Shown here: in pieces, positions 14,505 through 15,887 of the stretch
How positions within the stretch are numbered: position 1 is the first letter of the stretch
Layout of the letters: each line of letters begins with the position of its first letter
NCBI GenBank assembly: GCA_023435925.1
Contig: JAEZLF010000259.1
Location: 1-15,887 of the forward strand
Reading direction: 5' to 3'
DNA: 15,887 nt
Source of the DNA: Bacillota bacterium
GTDB lineage: Bacteria > Bacillota > Clostridia > Acetivibrionales > DTU013
Position numbers and translations under genes: made by a program
The notes under the pieces: model-generated
Told to the model about the DNA's origin: nothing
The model's input: the letters and a program-made list of their open reading frames with translations, nothing else
The model's database searches: none

Positions 14505-14918
14505 TGGTATCACTCCTTATCCGTACATTTCCTGCATTACACCTTGCGTTATTGTGTCTGTGAGGAAATGCCTATGCTTATTATAACACATTTTTAGTGA
14601 AATAATAAGGGTGTACGACTTCCCACAAATATTCTTTTTCCCGAATGTACTCTGATTTACCCGATCTCCCGACCTTTCACTGAAGCTAAATCTGTTCAAA
14701 ATCACAAATCTATTATATAATCATAAATAACGAGGTGATTGATGTCCCTAGCTTCGTTGTAACACACAGAGGCTGGTCGATGACTTTGTCATCTGCTCGC
14801 CCATGCACCCCGGACAAGAAAATTTTTCTACAGTTGAGGGAATTTCTATTGAATTATGCGTTATAGCCGTGGCAGCTTTATAGAGAGTACTCCTTAATAA
14901 AGATATAAGAGAGCGCAA
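14505..14918. other. Divergent intergenic region with a long response-regulator leader
   Basis: The left half holds the promoter of the minus-strand small gene (TATAAT, 14580-14585 on the plus-strand coordinates). On the plus strand a TATAAT at 14716-14721 would start a transcript near 14728, leaving about 190 nt of leader before the response regulator. A minus-strand 62-codon frame (14517-14705) overlaps the promoter and has no domain or ribosome binding site, so it is not called. No c-di-GMP riboswitch consensus was recognised. Confidence 0.5.
14731..14793 (+). promoter_or_regulatory. Structured 5' leader with SD-like site and mini-ORF
   Basis: GAGGTGATT (14732-14740) followed by ATG 14742 gives a six-codon frame, MSLASL-stop. 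Two stem-loops overlap or follow it: CC(T)AGCTTC (14747-14755) with GAGGCTGG (14769-14776), and GATGAC-TTT-GTCATC (14779-14793). This arrangement could be a leader-peptide attenuator or an unrecognised regulatory RNA, or the remains of a short gene. It is hand-folded only. Confidence 0.35.
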
Positions 14919-15851
14919 ATGTTTAAGAAAAAGATTTTAATTATTGACGATTCGGATTTGATGGTCAAGATTACAACAGACATACTTAAGGAAAAAGGGT
15001 ATGCTGTTGTGTCTGCCGGTAATGGCTTGGATGGAATAAAGATGGTTTCTACTGAGAAGCCTGATCTTGTGCTGCTCGATGTTGTAATGCCAGGAATCAA
15101 TGGATTTGAAGTATGCAAATTACTCAGAAAAGACGAAAGTAACAACCTGATGCCGATCATCATGCTTACCGCGCAAGGCAATGAGGATGACAAGCTGACC
15201 GGTCTTGAACTGGGAGCGGATGACTATATTACCAAGCCTTTCAATCCACGTGAGCTGCTGAGCAGAGTTCATAATACATTGCTCAGGATTGACAGGAACA
15301 GGTGGGCGAATCCTCTCACTGGTTTACCCGGGAATACGGAGATACAATCAGAGATTAATCACCGGATTGCCAAGGAAATGAAGTTTTCCGTGCTATATCT
15401 GGATGTGGACAACTTTAAGGCGTATAATGATGTTTATGGATTTGCCCGCGGAGATCTGAGCATCAAAGTCATTGCAGATGTTATACTGGATACTATCCGG
15501 AATTTTGGCAGTCAGGGAGATTTTGTGGGACATATCGGCGGAGATGATTTCGTTATAATTACAGACCTTGAACACACGGATATCATCTGTGAAAACATTA
15601 TTAGCTGCTTTGACCAAAAAATACCTGAGCTTTATTCCGAGGATGACAGGAGAGCAGGCTTCATATGTACAACAAACAGGAAAGGGGATATGATATGCTA
15701 TCCGGTTATGACGGTGTCTATAGCGGTTGTAACTAATGAATACAAGGATTTATGCAGTCACATGCAGGTAGCCGAAATTGCCGCTGAGCTGAAGAAAAAG
15801 GCAAAGTCGGTTCATGGAAGTGTGTACCTGAAGGATAGAAGAACACAATAA
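14919..15851 (+). CDS. Response regulator with degenerate GGDEF-like output domain
   Basis: The protein has 310 residues. The receiver domain (1-122) is intact: acidic pair Asp10-Asp11, phosphoacceptor Asp54 in LLDVVMPG, Thr84 and Lys106 in TKPF. A GGDEF-like domain follows: NPLTGLPGN (131-139), LYLDVDNFKAYND (159-171) and GHIGGDDFVII (204-214), where the usual GGDEF/GGEEF reads GGDDF. The C-terminus VSIAVVTNE...AEIAAELKKKAKSVHGSVYLKDRR lacks the usual ADxALYxAK-GRN helix. Similar sequences form a known receiver-plus-degenerate-GGDEF group, so it may bind nucleotide rather than synthesise c-di-GMP (inference). The ribosome binding site is weak (AGAGAG). Another gene starts 19 nt downstream, so it heads an operon. 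No cognate kinase is in view. Confidence 0.88.
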   Translation: MFKKKILIIDDSDLMVKITTDILKEKGYAVVSAGNGLDGIKMVSTEKPDLVLLDVVMPGINGFEVCKLLRKDESNNLMPIIMLTAQGNEDDKLTGLELGADDYITKPFNPRELLSRVHNTLLRIDRNRWANPLTGLPGNTEIQSEINHRIAKEMKFSVLYLDVDNFKAYNDVYGFARGDLSIKVIADVILDTIRNFGSQGDFVGHIGGDDFVIITDLEHTDIICENIISCFDQKIPELYSEDDRRAGFICTTNRKGDMICYPVMTVSIAVVTNEYKDLCSHMQVAEIAAELKKKAKSVHGSVYLKDRRTQ

Positions 15852-15870
15852 AGCAGGGAGGAAACACCAA

Positions 15871-15887
15871 ATGAAAAATTTTTTAAA
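15871..15887 (+). CDS. Start of a gene cut by the window edge
   Basis: ATG 15871 lies 9 nt after a strong GGGAGG and 19 nt after the response-regulator stop. Only MKNFL is visible. The lysine and hydrophobic start could be a membrane protein or signal peptide, but five residues cannot decide. It is probably cotranscribed with the response regulator. Confidence 0.6.

Noticed and set aside
14517..14705. 62-codon minus-strand frame upstream of the Cys/Lys-rich gene
   Set aside because: It overlaps the probable promoter (TATAAT) of that gene and has no start signal or domain.
14734..14868. 44-codon frame from GTG 14734 through the leader
   Set aside because: GTG overlaps the SD-like GAGGTG itself, so nothing positions a ribosome for it, and no domain is recognisable.
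14731..14918. c-di-GMP riboswitch before the response regulator
   Set aside because: The conserved GEMM-I and GEMM-II sequence blocks I know are not present; only generic stem-loops can be seen.

Overview
The window looks like chromosomal DNA from a low-G+C, Gram-positive anaerobe of the class Clostridia. The evidence is the AT-rich intergenic DNA, strong AGGAGG-type ribosome binding sites, GTG and TTG start codons, intrinsic terminators with T-tracts, an agr-type peptide signalling cassette, and PadR and MATE proteins of clostridial flavour. The family (Lachnospiraceae or Ruminiclostridium-like) cannot be settled from the sequence alone.

Left part (1-3400): two short, oppositely oriented fragments of a DDE transposase lie at the left edge. 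They are followed by three minus-strand genes: a PadR regulator, a DUF362-type lipoprotein and a DUF318/ArsP-type permease. The lipoprotein and permease overlap by 8 nt. They are read from a near-consensus promoter whose start point is covered by a TATGTC/GACATA palindrome, and a related sequence lies upstream of padR. This looks like a small PadR-controlled envelope/export module. About 530 bp without a convincing gene follows.

Middle (3400-9905): an alpha/beta hydrolase and an Arr-type rifamycin ADP-ribosyltransferase form a two-gene unit that ends in a strong terminator and was probably acquired by transfer. Then come a zinc-ribbon AIM24/TIGR00266 protein (minus), a MATE efflux pump with a near-consensus promoter (plus), and a uroporphyrinogen-decarboxylase-family protein (minus) divergent from an AraC regulator. 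A GC-rich, hairpin-rich spacer separates the last two.

Right (9990-15887): a 47-codon gene with its own terminator precedes an agr-like quorum-sensing cassette in the order agrD, agrC, agrB and a 79-aa unknown. The cassette has no LytTR response regulator in view. The AgrD-like peptide has Ser rather than Cys at the inferred first ring position. A 14-bp-stem hairpin lies between agrD and agrC, and two LytTR-like direct repeats precede agrD. Next are zwf (glucose-6-phosphate dehydrogenase), a minus-strand Cys/Lys-rich small protein, and a response regulator with a degenerate GGDEF-like domain behind a long structured leader. The start of another gene follows at the right edge.

The most unusual parts are the agr-like locus and the structured leader and degenerate output domain of the response regulator. 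The PadR-controlled lipoprotein/permease pair comes next. No phage, CRISPR array, tRNA or rRNA was seen.
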